From Streptomyces endocoffeicus (GTDB taxonomy: Bacteria > Actinomycetota > Actinomycetes > Streptomycetales > Streptomycetaceae): DNA of 51,105 nt. Of this stretch, positions 42,928 through 51,034 are shown piece after piece. The notes under the pieces are model-generated. The model was not told the DNA's origin. It saw nothing but the letters and a program-made list of their open reading frames with translations, and did no database searches. A program made the position numbers and the translations under genes. Every line of letters begins with the position of its first letter. Positions within the stretch are counted from its first letter, which is position 1. The stretch covers positions 1-51,105 of the forward strand of contig NZ_JAERRG010000049.1 of assembly GCF_016741935.1 (NCBI RefSeq), in the 5' to 3' direction.

Positions 42928-43030
42928 GGCCGTCAGAGACCTTGAGTACGACCGTAAGGCCGTGCCCAAGGCCGTAAGGCACGCACCACCTGCCCCACGT
43001 CCCTCACTGCACAGTCAGGAACCGCACCGC

Positions 43031-44227
43031 ATGGACCGCCTCGTCAACACCGTGCGCCCCTACGCCTGGGGCTCCACCACCGCCATCCCGGAGCTGCTGG
43101 GCGTCCGGCCGACCGGGGAGCCGCAGGCCGAGATGTGGATGGGTGCGCACCCCGGGGCGCCGTCCCGGGTCGACCGGGGCGCGGGCTCCGTCGCGCTCTC
43201 CGAGGTGATCGCCGCGGACCCCGAGGGCGAGCTCGGCGCGGCCGCCGTAAGGCTCTTCGGGCCCCGGCTGCCGTTCCTGCTGAAGGTGCTGGCCGCCGCC
43301 TCGCCGCTGTCGCTCCAGGTTCACCCGGACCTCGCGCAGGCAAAGGAGGGCTTCGCGGACGAGGAGGAGCGCGGCGTCCCGGCCGACGCCCCGCACCGCA
43401 ACTACAAGGACGCCAACCACAAGCCCGAGCTGATATGCGCACTCACGCCGTTCAACGGGCTGTGCGGCTTCCGCGACCCGGACGAGGCGGCCGAGCTGCT
43501 GGCCGCCCTCGATGTCGACTCGCTCAAGCCGTACGTCGACATCCTGCACGCCCACCCGGAGTCGCACGCCCTGCGCGAGGTGCTGACCGCCGTCCTTACG
43601 GCCGACCCGGAGGCGATGACGGAGACCGTAAGGCAGGCGACTGCCGCCGCCGAGCGGCTCGGCGCGCAGGACGGACCGTACGCCCCGGCGTACGCGGCGT
43701 ACGCCTCCATCGCCCGGCACTACCCGGGCGACCCCGGCGCGATCGCCGCGATGCTGCTCAACTTCGTGACCCTCCAGCCCGGCGAGGCCCTCTACCTCGG
43801 CGCCGGCGTACCGCACGCCTATCTCGACGGCCTGGGCGTCGAGATCATGGCCAACTCCGACAATGTGCTGCGCTGCGGGCTGACGCCCAAGCACGTGGAC
43901 GTCCCCGAGCTGCTGCGCGTCGTCCGCTTCGAGAGCGCCGCCCCCGGCGTGCTGCGGCCCGAAGCGGACTCCTCCGGCGAGGAGCTCTACACCACCCCGA
44001 TCGACGAGTTCCGGCTCTCCCGCCACGTCCTGGCCGACGGCGCCGCTCCCAGCCCGCTGCCGGCGACCGGCCCGCAGATCCTGCTCTGCGCCTCGGGCGA
44101 GGTCTCCCTACGCGGCGCGGACGGCGAACTCCCGCTGAAGCGCGGGGAGTCGGCCTTCGTACCGGCCGGCGAGGAGGCCACCCTGAGCGGCGATGGCACT
44201 GTGTTCAGGGCCACAGTGACCGCCTGA
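43031..44227 (+). CDS. manA: Mannose-6-phosphate isomerase, type I
   Basis: A 398-aa zinc enzyme interconverting fructose-6-phosphate and mannose-6-phosphate, the entry step to GDP-mannose. Zinc-site motifs are SLQVHPD, NHKPELICAL and GVPHAYLDGLGVEIMANSD, followed by VLRCGLTPKHVD, a type I signature. The C-terminal small cupin domain is present. ATG 43031 starts the conserved MDRLVNTVRPYAWG. Two CCGTAAGG octamers lie just upstream (42952 and 42972) in the gap after the SIS gene, and three more lie inside the gene. Confidence 0.95.
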   Translation: MDRLVNTVRPYAWGSTTAIPELLGVRPTGEPQAEMWMGAHPGAPSRVDRGAGSVALSEVIAADPEGELGAAAVRLFGPRLPFLLKVLAAASPLSLQVHPDLAQAKEGFADEEERGVPADAPHRNYKDANHKPELICALTPFNGLCGFRDPDEAAELLAALDVDSLKPYVDILHAHPESHALREVLTAVLTADPEAMTETVRQATAAAERLGAQDGPYAPAYAAYASIARHYPGDPGAIAAMLLNFVTLQPGEALYLGAGVPHAYLDGLGVEIMANSDNVLRCGLTPKHVDVPELLRVVRFESAAPGVLRPEADSSGEELYTTPIDEFRLSRHVLADGAAPSPLPATGPQILLCASGEVSLRGADGELPLKRGESAFVPAGEEATLSGDGTVFRATVTA

Positions 44228-44333
44228 GGTACAGCCCGCTGGAGGGGCTGGAACAATGGCCCGCCGTGAGGCGGTAAAGCACTGGCAAAGCCGCCGTGAG
44301 CTGCCATGTAAGTGGAAGGGAAATTCGGCACAT

Positions 44334-45257
44334 ATGAGTGCATCAGGCGGAACCAAGGCGATTGTTGCCGCGCTGGGCGCGAACCTGGCTATCGCCGCAG
44401 CCAAGTTCGTGGCGTTCGCCTTCAGCGGCTCGTCGTCGATGCTCGCCGAAGGCGTGCACTCGATCGCCGACTCGGGCAACCAGGGGCTGCTGCTCCTCGG
44501 CGGGAAGAAGGCCAAGCGCGAGGCCACCCCCGAGCACCCCTTCGGCTACGGCCGCGAGCGCTACATCTACGGCTTCCTCGTCTCCATCGTGCTGTTCACC
44601 ATCGGTGGCGTCTTCGCGCTGTACGAGGGCTACGAGAAGATCCAGCACCCCCATGAGCTGGAGCACTGGTACTGGCCGGTCGGAGTGCTCATCTTCGCGA
44701 TCATCGCCGAGGGCTTCTCCTTCCGTACGGCCATAAAGGAGTCCAACGAGATCCGCGGCAAGCAGAGCTGGTCCCAGTTCGTCCGCCGCGCCAAGGCCCC
44801 CGAGCTCCCCGTCGTCCTCCTGGAGGACTTCGGCGCCCTCGTCGGCCTGGTCCTCGCGCTCGGCGGCGTCGGCCTCACCATGCTGACCGGCGACGGCGTC
44901 TGGGACGGCATCGGCACCCTCTGCATCGGCATCCTGCTGGTGGTGATCGCCCTCGTGCTCGCGGCCGAGACCAAGTCGCTGCTGCTGGGCGAGGCGGCCG
45001 ACGCCACGGAGGTCGCCAAGATCCGCGAAGCCGTCGTGGACGGCGAGACCGTCACCAGCGTGATCCACATGCGCACCCTCCACCTCGGCCCCGAGGAACT
45101 GCTGGTCGCCGCCAAGATCGCGGTCCAGCACGACGACACAGCGGTAGAGATCGCCCGCGCGATCGACGCCGCGGAGGCCCGCATCCGCGAGGCGGTCCCG
45201 ATCGCCCGAGTCATCTACCTGGAACCCGACATCCTCCGAACCTCGACATCCGCCTGA
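44334..45257 (+). CDS. Cation diffusion facilitator family transporter
   Basis: A 307-aa efflux transporter for Zn, Mn, Co or related divalent cations. Six hydrophobic segments are followed by a short cytoplasmic domain (about 225-305). Metal-site residues are in AEGVHSIADSGNQ (helix 2) and LLEDFGALVGL (helix 5); HPFGYGRERY is typical of this subgroup. ATG 44334 has GGAAGGG at 13 nt, somewhat far. From memory, it is syntenic with the S. coelicolor CDF gene between manA and ahcY. The metal cannot be decided from sequence, though it neighbours two zinc proteins. Confidence 0.92.
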   Translation: MSASGGTKAIVAALGANLAIAAAKFVAFAFSGSSSMLAEGVHSIADSGNQGLLLLGGKKAKREATPEHPFGYGRERYIYGFLVSIVLFTIGGVFALYEGYEKIQHPHELEHWYWPVGVLIFAIIAEGFSFRTAIKESNEIRGKQSWSQFVRRAKAPELPVVLLEDFGALVGLVLALGGVGLTMLTGDGVWDGIGTLCIGILLVVIALVLAAETKSLLLGEAADATEVAKIREAVVDGETVTSVIHMRTLHLGPEELLVAAKIAVQHDDTAVEIARAIDAAEARIREAVPIARVIYLEPDILRTSTSA

Positions 45258-45282
45258 GCGAACGGGGCAGAGCCGCCTCGCA

Positions 45283-45324
45283 GTTGGCCCTCCGAACCCG
45301 AGATCACGGGTTCGGAGGGCCAAC
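45283..45324. terminator. CDF terminator hairpin
   Basis: A perfect 18-bp stem, 45283-45300 with 45307-45324, closes an AGATCA loop 25 bp after the CDF stop. It is among the strongest hairpins in the window. Confidence 0.88.
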
Positions 45325-45540
45325 ACGTATCACCCGGTTTGTGCCCACCCGTTCCGAATAGCGGAACGGGTGCCCCCCAACCGTCCCGCACTCGACAACG
45401 CACCGCGGTCCGGACGCTACGCGCCGCACAAACCGTCGGGACGGCGGAGCAGGGGGCGTGGACAGGGGAACTGAGTCCTCGAACCCCAGGAACCGGGGCG
45501 GAGACCAGGGCCGGGGCTCTGGGGTAGGACCCTGAACCGG

Positions 45541-45830
45541 GCTGTGGGGCGGAACCCCGAGCCGGACCCCGGGCGGAGAACCGGAGCCCGGGGCGGAAAA
45601 CCGGGGGCCGGGGTCCGGGCGGAGCCCCTGAACCGGAGCCCGGGGCGGAAATCCTCGGGCCGGGGTCCGGGCGGAGAACCTGAACCGGAGTCCGGAGCGG
45701 AAATCCTCGGGCCGGGGTCCGGGCAGAGCCCCTGAACCGGAGTCCGGGGCGGAGCACTCGGGCTGGGGTTCGGGCACAGCCCGAACCGGAGCCTGGGCCG
45801 AGTGCCCGAGCCGGGGTCCGGGGCGGAGCC
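45541..45830. repeat. Tandem array with 52-bp period
   Basis: CCGGGGTCCGGGCGGAG recurs at 45608, 45660 and 45712, exactly 52 bp apart, with degenerate copies at about 45562, 45763 and 45811. Each unit also has AACCGGAGYCCGGGGCGGA. The repeated core equals the GGGTCCGGGGCGGAGCCCC module of the dispersed element, whose copy D follows directly, so the array seems to be an amplification of that module. Confidence 0.8.
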
Positions 45831-45890
45831 CCGGTGGGGGCCCGGGGGCTTTGCCCCCGGTTTCGGGAAGGGGCGGGGTGGGGGAAAAAC
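45811..45890 (+). repeat. Dispersed intergenic element, copy D
   Basis: Carries GGGGTCCGGGGCGGAGCCCC (45813-45832), a variant second hairpin GGGGGC-TTT-GCCCCC, and GGTTTCGGGAAGGGGCGGGG (45859-45878). The first module (CGGCGTTTGAGGAG) is missing. It ends just before the PTS gene stop at 45909. Confidence 0.72.
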
Positions 45891-45908
45891 CCACCCCCAA
45901 CCCCCGCC

Positions 45909-48053
45909 CTACTCAATCTCCCCAAGCACCCCCAATATCGCCCCCACATCCCCCGCCTCCAACAACCGCTCCCGAAACTCCTCAGCCATCAACTTCCGCG
46001 ACAGCAACGCCAGAATCCGCAGATGCTCATCCCCCGCATCCGCCTCCGGCACCGCGATCATGAACACCAGCCGGGCCTTCGTCCCATCCGGCGCACCCCA
46101 CTCGATCCCCTCAGGGGAACGCGCGAAGCCGACGACCGGAGCGGTCACCGCATCCGTCTTGGCATGCGGAATCGCGATCTCCTCGCCGAGCCCGGTCGTG
46201 CCCTGGTCCTCCCGGGCAAACGCGGCCCGCACCAGCTCCTCCGCATCCGTCACCTTGCCGGTCGCGGCCAGCAGCTCAGCCATCTCACGGATCGCGGCGT
46301 CCTTACCGTCGGCCGCCAGCCGCTCCTTGACGGTCTGCTCAGTGAGATACCCGGACAGCACCTGGCCCCCAGCACCGGCCTCGCCGGCCCCGCTCTGAGA
46401 AGCGACCGCCTTACGGGCACCCGCAGCACCACTCGCCTCCCCGGCACGGTCACCGCCGCCGCCCACCCCAGCAAGGACGGGCTCAGCCGCGACCGACGAT
46501 GCCCCGGTGCCACCACCCGCGGTGGCACCCGCACCAGCCACACCACCCGCACCAACCACACCACCCGCACCGCCCGAATCACCAGCACCGCCCACGGACA
46601 TCAACCCAATCGTCACCAACGCCGTCACCGCCGTACCCACCACCACCGCGACAAAGAACATCGGCACCCCACCAACCGCACCGAGAACCGCCACAATCGG
46701 CCCCCCATGCGGCACGTTGTCCTCGACCGACGCCACCCCGGCTATCGCCCCGGCGACCGCGCCACCCACCATGTTCGCCGGAATGACCCGCGCGGGACGC
46801 GCCGCCGCGAACGGAATCGCGCCCTCCGTGATGCCGAAGAAGCCCATGAAGAGCGCCGCCAGCCCGGTCTCCCGCTCCTGGTCGTCGAACATCCGGCGGC
46901 GCAACAGCGTGGCCAGCCCCTGGCCCAGCGGCGGTACCGGAATGGCCGCCGCGCACGCCCCCATGACCTCGGGGTTCTTGGACACCAGCCCGGCACCGAA
47001 AAGGAACGCCGTCTTATTGACCGGACCGCCCATATCGAACGCGATCATCAGCCCGAGAATGATGCCGAGCACCGCCGCACTCGTGCCGGTCAGCCCACCG
47101 AGCCAGTCAGTGAGCTGCTCGAAGACCCAGGAGATCGGCTCGCCGAGGACATAGATGAAGAAGAGGCCGAGCGCCGAGGTCGCCACGATCGGGATCACAA
47201 TGATCGGCATGATCGGCTGGACGAACTTCGGAACCTTGACCCGCTTGATCCACAGCACCAGATAACCGGCCAGGAAGCCGGTGACGATCGCCCCGATGAA
47301 GCCGGCGCCCGCCTCGCTGTCGTACAGCTCGCCGTGCGCCGCGATCCAACCGCCCACCATGCCGGGCACCAACGCGGGCCGGTCCGCGATGGCGTAGGCG
47401 ATATAGCCGGACAGGGCCGGGATCATCAGCTCGAAGCCGATGCTCCCGATGTCGTTGACCGTCTTCCAGAAGGAGTCGTCGGGGATGACGATGCCCTTGG
47501 ACGTCGTATCACCGCCCAGGGCGAGCGAGACCGCGATCAGCAGACCGCCGACCACCACGAACGGGATCATGTACGAGACACCGTTCATGAGCGCCTTATA
47601 GGTGACGCTGCGCCCCTTACTGCCGCCACCGCCACCACCCCCGGAAGCCGCCGCCCCCGAGGCACCACCGCGCCCGGCGCCAGAACCGTCGCCCTCGTAC
47701 ACCGGCGCGTCCAGCACCTGCTCGATCAGCCGCTGCGGCCGGTGAATGCCATCGGCGACCCCGACGACAAGCACCCTCTTGCCGACGAAACGACTGCGGT
47801 CGACGTCCTTGTCGGCGGCGATGATGATGCCGTCAGCCTCGCTGACATCGTTGTCAGACAGTACGTTCTCGGCCCCGATCGAGCCTTGGGTCTCCACCTT
47901 CATGCTGTGGCCGAGCGACTCCGCCGCCTGGGCCAGCTTCTCAGCGGCCATATAGGTATGGGCGATACCCGTGGGACACGCGGTCACCGCGAGCAATTTG
48001 AGCCCCGGTCCGCTGGCCCCCGCACCGTTGGGGGGATCGGCTGGACTGGTCAC
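45909..48053 (-). CDS. Fructose-type PTS permease, fused IIB-IIC-IIA
   Basis: A 714-aa phosphotransferase permease that would import and phosphorylate a hexose, by family probably fructose. The IIB domain has the phospho-cysteine C26 in VTACPTGIAHTYMAAEKL; IIC (about 150-486) is polytopic with IAFDMGGPVNKTAF and FGITEGAIPF; a 75-residue Gly/Ala linker leads to IIA with phospho-histidine H630 in GEEIAIPHAKTDAV. GTG 48053 has AAGGAG at 7 nt. The usual partners, 1-phosphofructokinase and a DeoR-type regulator, are absent from the window. In S. coelicolor, as I recall, the fructose PTS lies elsewhere, so this is probably an extra or moved gene. Confidence 0.92.
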   Translation of the reverse strand: MTSPADPPNGAGASGPGLKLLAVTACPTGIAHTYMAAEKLAQAAESLGHSMKVETQGSIGAENVLSDNDVSEADGIIIAADKDVDRSRFVGKRVLVVGVADGIHRPQRLIEQVLDAPVYEGDGSGAGRGGASGAAASGGGGGGGSKGRSVTYKALMNGVSYMIPFVVVGGLLIAVSLALGGDTTSKGIVIPDDSFWKTVNDIGSIGFELMIPALSGYIAYAIADRPALVPGMVGGWIAAHGELYDSEAGAGFIGAIVTGFLAGYLVLWIKRVKVPKFVQPIMPIIVIPIVATSALGLFFIYVLGEPISWVFEQLTDWLGGLTGTSAAVLGIILGLMIAFDMGGPVNKTAFLFGAGLVSKNPEVMGACAAAIPVPPLGQGLATLLRRRMFDDQERETGLAALFMGFFGITEGAIPFAAARPARVIPANMVGGAVAGAIAGVASVEDNVPHGGPIVAVLGAVGGVPMFFVAVVVGTAVTALVTIGLMSVGGAGDSGGAGGVVGAGGVAGAGATAGGGTGASSVAAEPVLAGVGGGGDRAGEASGAAGARKAVASQSGAGEAGAGGQVLSGYLTEQTVKERLAADGKDAAIREMAELLAATGKVTDAEELVRAAFAREDQGTTGLGEEIAIPHAKTDAVTAPVVGFARSPEGIEWGAPDGTKARLVFMIAVPEADAGDEHLRILALLSRKLMAEEFRERLLEAGDVGAILGVLGEIE

Positions 48054-48556
48054 GTGGTTCTCCTTAACGCGTTGAGCGGGCGCGGGAAGCTGCCAGCGTC
48101 CCCGCGCTCGTGGCATCGTGCAATACATCCGGCCGGGATCTAAGCGACGGGCTGAACCCCCGACTCCGCAAACGACGCGACCTCGGCCCCCGAAGCAACG
48201 CACCCCACGGTCCCCGAGCAGCGCGGCCGTCGCCCCCCCCCAAAGCAGCGCGGCCGACACCGCCCAAAACAGCGCCCCCGTCGCCCCTGGTCATAGCCGT
48301 ACGGCCGAAGATGACCGATGGGGGCTGGGGTTCGCTCCGCCGATCGGTGTAGATTCGTGACCGAGCCAGACGTCGCTGCTGATGGCGGTCGGGCGGCCCG
48401 CACCCCGGGTCGGCCGAGGGAGAGAGGGCCTCCGACGGACTGCGCACTGTGAGGTAGAAGGGGACAGGTGTGCCCGTTGTCGGGAGCCCTGCCCGACGCC
48501 TCGCATGCCCAGCCGAACCACTCTCGCTCGCACACGATCGACGAGGAGCAGCACTC
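48054..48556. promoter_or_regulatory. Divergent gap between PTS and ahcY
   Basis: A 503-bp gap. The PTS side is GC-rich with no clear promoter. The ahcY side has TAGATT at 48350-48355, a good -10, but only weak -35 candidates. I looked for an S-adenosylhomocysteine riboswitch before ahcY and found only a CCGAGG near 48414 without the remaining conserved parts. No gene is supported. Confidence 0.4.
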
Positions 48557-50014
48557 ATGACGACAGCCGTCTCCGGTCAGGACTTCAAGGTCGCGGACCT
48601 CTCCCTGGCTGCCTTCGGCCGTAAGGAGATCACCCTCGCCGAGCACGAGATGCCCGGCCTGATGGCGATCCGTAAGGAGTATGCCGAGCAGCAGCCGCTG
48701 GCCGGCGCCCGTATCACCGGCTCCCTGCACATGACGGTGCAGACCGCCGTGCTGATCGAGACCCTGGTCGCCCTCGGCGCCCAGGTCCGGTGGGCCTCCT
48801 GCAACATCTTCTCCACCCAGGACCACGCCGCGGCCGCGATCGCCGTCGGTCCCGAGGGCACCGCGGAGAACCCGCAGGGCATCCCGGTCTTCGCCTGGAA
48901 GGGCGAGACCCTGGAGGAGTACTGGTGGTGCACGGAGCAGGCGCTGACCTGGCCCGGCACCCCCACCGGCGGGCCCAACATGATCCTGGACGACGGTGGC
49001 GACGCCACCCTCCTCGTCCACAAGGGCGTCGAGTACGAGAAGGCCGGCGCCGCCCCTGACGTCGCCACCGCCGAGAACGACGAGCACCGCGTCATCCTCG
49101 AACTGCTGAACCGCACCATCGCGGAGAGCCCGCAGAAGTGGACGCAGCTGGCCTCCGAGATCCGCGGGGTCACCGAGGAGACCACCACCGGCGTTCACCG
49201 CCTCTACGAGATGCAGCGGGACGGCACGCTGCTCTTCCCGGCGATCAACGTGAACGACGCGGTCACCAAGTCCAAGTTCGACAACAAGTACGGCTGCCGC
49301 CACTCCCTGGTCGACGGCATCAACCGCGCCACCGACGTGCTGATCGGCGGCAAGGTCGCGGTCATCTGCGGCTACGGTGACGTCGGTAAGGGCTGCGCCG
49401 AGTCGCTGCGCGGCCAGGGCGCCCGGGTGATCATCACCGAGATCGACCCGATCTGCGCGCTGCAGGCCGCGATGGACGGCTACCAGGTCGCCACCCTGGA
49501 CGACGTGGTGGAGACCGCCGACATCTTCATCACCACGACCGGCAACAAGGACATCATCCTGGCCTCGGACATGGCCAAGATGAAGCACCAGGCGATCGTC
49601 GGGAACATCGGCCACTTCGACAACGAGATCGACATGGCCGGGCTCGCGGCCCTCCCGGGCATCGTGAAGGATGAGGTCAAGCCGCAGGTCCACACCTGGA
49701 CCTTCCCCGACGGCAAGAAGATCATCTTGCTCTCCGAGGGCCGTCTGCTGAACCTCGGCAACGCGACCGGTCACCCGTCGTTCGTGATGTCCAACTCCTT
49801 CGCGAACCAGACCATCGCCCAGATCGAGCTCTTCACCAAGCCGGAGTCGTACCCGACCGACGTCTATGTGCTCCCCAAGCACCTGGACGAGAAGGTCGCC
49901 CGCCTCCACCTGGACGCGCTCGGAGCCAAGCTGACCACGCTCCGGCCCGAGCAGGCCTCCTACATCGGCGTCCCGGTGGAGGGCCCGTACAAGCCCGACC
50001 ACTACCGCTACTGA
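48557..50014 (+). CDS. ahcY: Adenosylhomocysteinase (S-adenosylhomocysteine hydrolase)
   Basis: A 485-aa NAD-dependent enzyme that splits S-adenosylhomocysteine to adenosine and homocysteine, removing the inhibitory product of methyltransferases. GSLHMTVQTAVLIETLVALG, KSKFDNKYGCRHSL and the NAD loop GYGDVGKGCAESL are intact, and the C terminus KPDHYRY is the canonical ending. The length includes the approximately 40-residue insertion (region around 150-190) of the long, actinobacterial/eukaryotic-type form. ATG 48557 has GAGGAG 8 nt upstream. It is the marker gene for this locus (SCO3023, from memory). Confidence 0.97.
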   Translation: MTTAVSGQDFKVADLSLAAFGRKEITLAEHEMPGLMAIRKEYAEQQPLAGARITGSLHMTVQTAVLIETLVALGAQVRWASCNIFSTQDHAAAAIAVGPEGTAENPQGIPVFAWKGETLEEYWWCTEQALTWPGTPTGGPNMILDDGGDATLLVHKGVEYEKAGAAPDVATAENDEHRVILELLNRTIAESPQKWTQLASEIRGVTEETTTGVHRLYEMQRDGTLLFPAINVNDAVTKSKFDNKYGCRHSLVDGINRATDVLIGGKVAVICGYGDVGKGCAESLRGQGARVIITEIDPICALQAAMDGYQVATLDDVVETADIFITTTGNKDIILASDMAKMKHQAIVGNIGHFDNEIDMAGLAALPGIVKDEVKPQVHTWTFPDGKKIILLSEGRLLNLGNATGHPSFVMSNSFANQTIAQIELFTKPESYPTDVYVLPKHLDEKVARLHLDALGAKLTTLRPEQASYIGVPVEGPYKPDHYRY

Positions 50015-50037
50015 TCGCATCCGCTGATCGCACCGGC

Positions 50038-50092
50038 GCCGCCGACCACACCGTCGGCGGCCGCTGACCCGGCCCCCGCCCCGGCGGGGGCC
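50038..50092 (+). terminator. Two consecutive hairpins after ahcY
   Basis: The first stem is GCCGCCGAC/GTCGGCGGC (50038-50046 with 50053-50061, 6-nt loop); the second is GGCCCCCGCC/GGCGGGGGCC (50071-50080 with 50083-50092). They start 23 bp after the ahcY stop and probably end its transcript. Confidence 0.7.
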
Positions 50093-50150
50093 CCAGGGCC
50101 CGTCCGCGCCATCCGGCCGGGCGGGCCCGACGCTCGTCAAGGACCTCACC

Positions 50151-50768
50151 ATGCCCCGCGGCCGCTACTCCCTCCACGACCCGCACGATCACGCCCCCCT
50201 GGGCGAGGAGCACTTCCACTGCGCTCCCGGCCCCAGCGGATGGCGCTATGTCGCACAGCGGACCTCACCCTCCGGCGATCACACCGGATCCGTGGACCTC
50301 ACTCTCGACGAGCTCGGCCGCCCGCTCAGGATGGAGCTGCACGCGTCCAGCTGGCAGGTCAGGGGCGCCGCCCTGGACGGGGTCACCTGGGTCCGCACGG
50401 ACCCCACCGGGGAGCACGCGACGGAGGGCAATGTCCGCGCCCATTCCTTCACCGGCGCCTCTCCGGCCTTCCTGGTCGCCGTCTCCCGCCTGCTGCGGCT
50501 GGAACCGGGCGCCGGGGCCGTCCGCGTACGCCTCGTGGCCTTCACCGATCCGGTCCTCGCACCCCTCACCCTGGATCAGTCCTGGGCACTCCTCGACAGA
50601 GCTGGTCACGACACCGACACCGGACCACTCGTTGTGGACGAGTACCAGGTGAGCGAGCTGGACACCGGAGAGGTACGGACGGTCCACATCGCCGGCGACG
50701 TGGTGCTCGCCGCCCCCGGCATCGAGCTGGAGCACCTGGAGAGCCCACCGTCGTCCTTCGCGGCCTGA
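50151..50768 (+). CDS. Conserved protein of unknown function
   Basis: A 205-aa protein that I cannot assign to a named family. ATG 50151 has CAAGGA 7 nt upstream. There is no signal peptide or membrane helix. Alternating hydrophobic/polar stretches (WRYVAQRTS, GSVDLTLDELGRPLRMELHA, VRVRLVAFTDPVL) suggest a mainly beta-sheet fold, perhaps a lipid- or ligand-binding barrel. It has a histidine-rich start (HDPHDHAPLGEEHFHC) that could bind metal. It follows ahcY in the same direction but after a terminator. Codon use is normal for the genome, so it is likely a genuine, long-resident gene. Confidence 0.75.
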   Translation: MPRGRYSLHDPHDHAPLGEEHFHCAPGPSGWRYVAQRTSPSGDHTGSVDLTLDELGRPLRMELHASSWQVRGAALDGVTWVRTDPTGEHATEGNVRAHSFTGASPAFLVAVSRLLRLEPGAGAVRVRLVAFTDPVLAPLTLDQSWALLDRAGHDTDTGPLVVDEYQVSELDTGEVRTVHIAGDVVLAAPGIELEHLESPPSSFAA

Positions 50769-50819
50769 CGGCCCTCCAACCCCTCTGACCTGCGACATTG
50801 AGAAACTTCCCGGAACCTA

Positions 50820-50848
50820 TTGACCCGAGGGGTACCGGTGCGTACGTT
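50820..50848 (+). promoter_or_regulatory. Candidate rRNA-type promoter 1
   Basis: TTGACC at 50820-50825 and TACGTT at 50843-50848, spaced by 17 bp. First of at least two evenly built promoters ahead of the window edge. Confidence 0.55.
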
Positions 50849-50917
50849 GGAGGGTCGCGGCAAGCGGAGTGCACAGGCACTCCGGCCGGACCGTATAAAG
50901 AATCTTGCCCGGAGTCC

Positions 50918-50946
50918 TTGACCAAGGTAGTCCGGGGAGGTAGGTT
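50918..50946 (+). promoter_or_regulatory. Candidate rRNA-type promoter 2
   Basis: TTGACC at 50918-50923 and TAGGTT at 50941-50946, again spaced by 17 bp, about 100 bp after the first. An AT-rich stretch (GGTTTAAACGG) follows. Confidence 0.55.
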
Positions 50947-51034
50947 TAAACGGTTGTGGTGAGCGGAGTCCGCTCGCCCCCAAAGCGCATCTGAACCGCT
51001 CCGCAGACGGATGGAAATCCAAACGGAGCACCTT

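Larger units (their letters stand above)
45258..45908. other. 651-bp gap of hairpins and tandem repeats
   Basis: The gap between the convergent CDF and PTS genes holds, in order, an 18-bp terminator hairpin, a second hairpin (CACCCGTTCCG, AATAG, CGGAACGGGTG at 45346-45372), the 52-bp tandem array (45541-45830), and dispersed-element copy D. Open frames here are Pro/Gly/Arg-rich artefacts. No gene is supported. Confidence 0.65.

Noticed and set aside
45834..48143. A 769-codon plus-strand frame across the PTS gene
   Set aside because: His/Arg/Pro-rich artefact; the PTS protein on the other strand has all functional motifs.
48390..48550. S-adenosylhomocysteine riboswitch before ahcY
   Set aside because: A CCGAGG is present near 48414, but the rest of the conserved core and pseudoknot could not be found.
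48140..50152. A 670-codon minus-strand frame across ahcY
   Set aside because: Shadow of ahcY; no domain recognisable, and ahcY itself is fully conserved.
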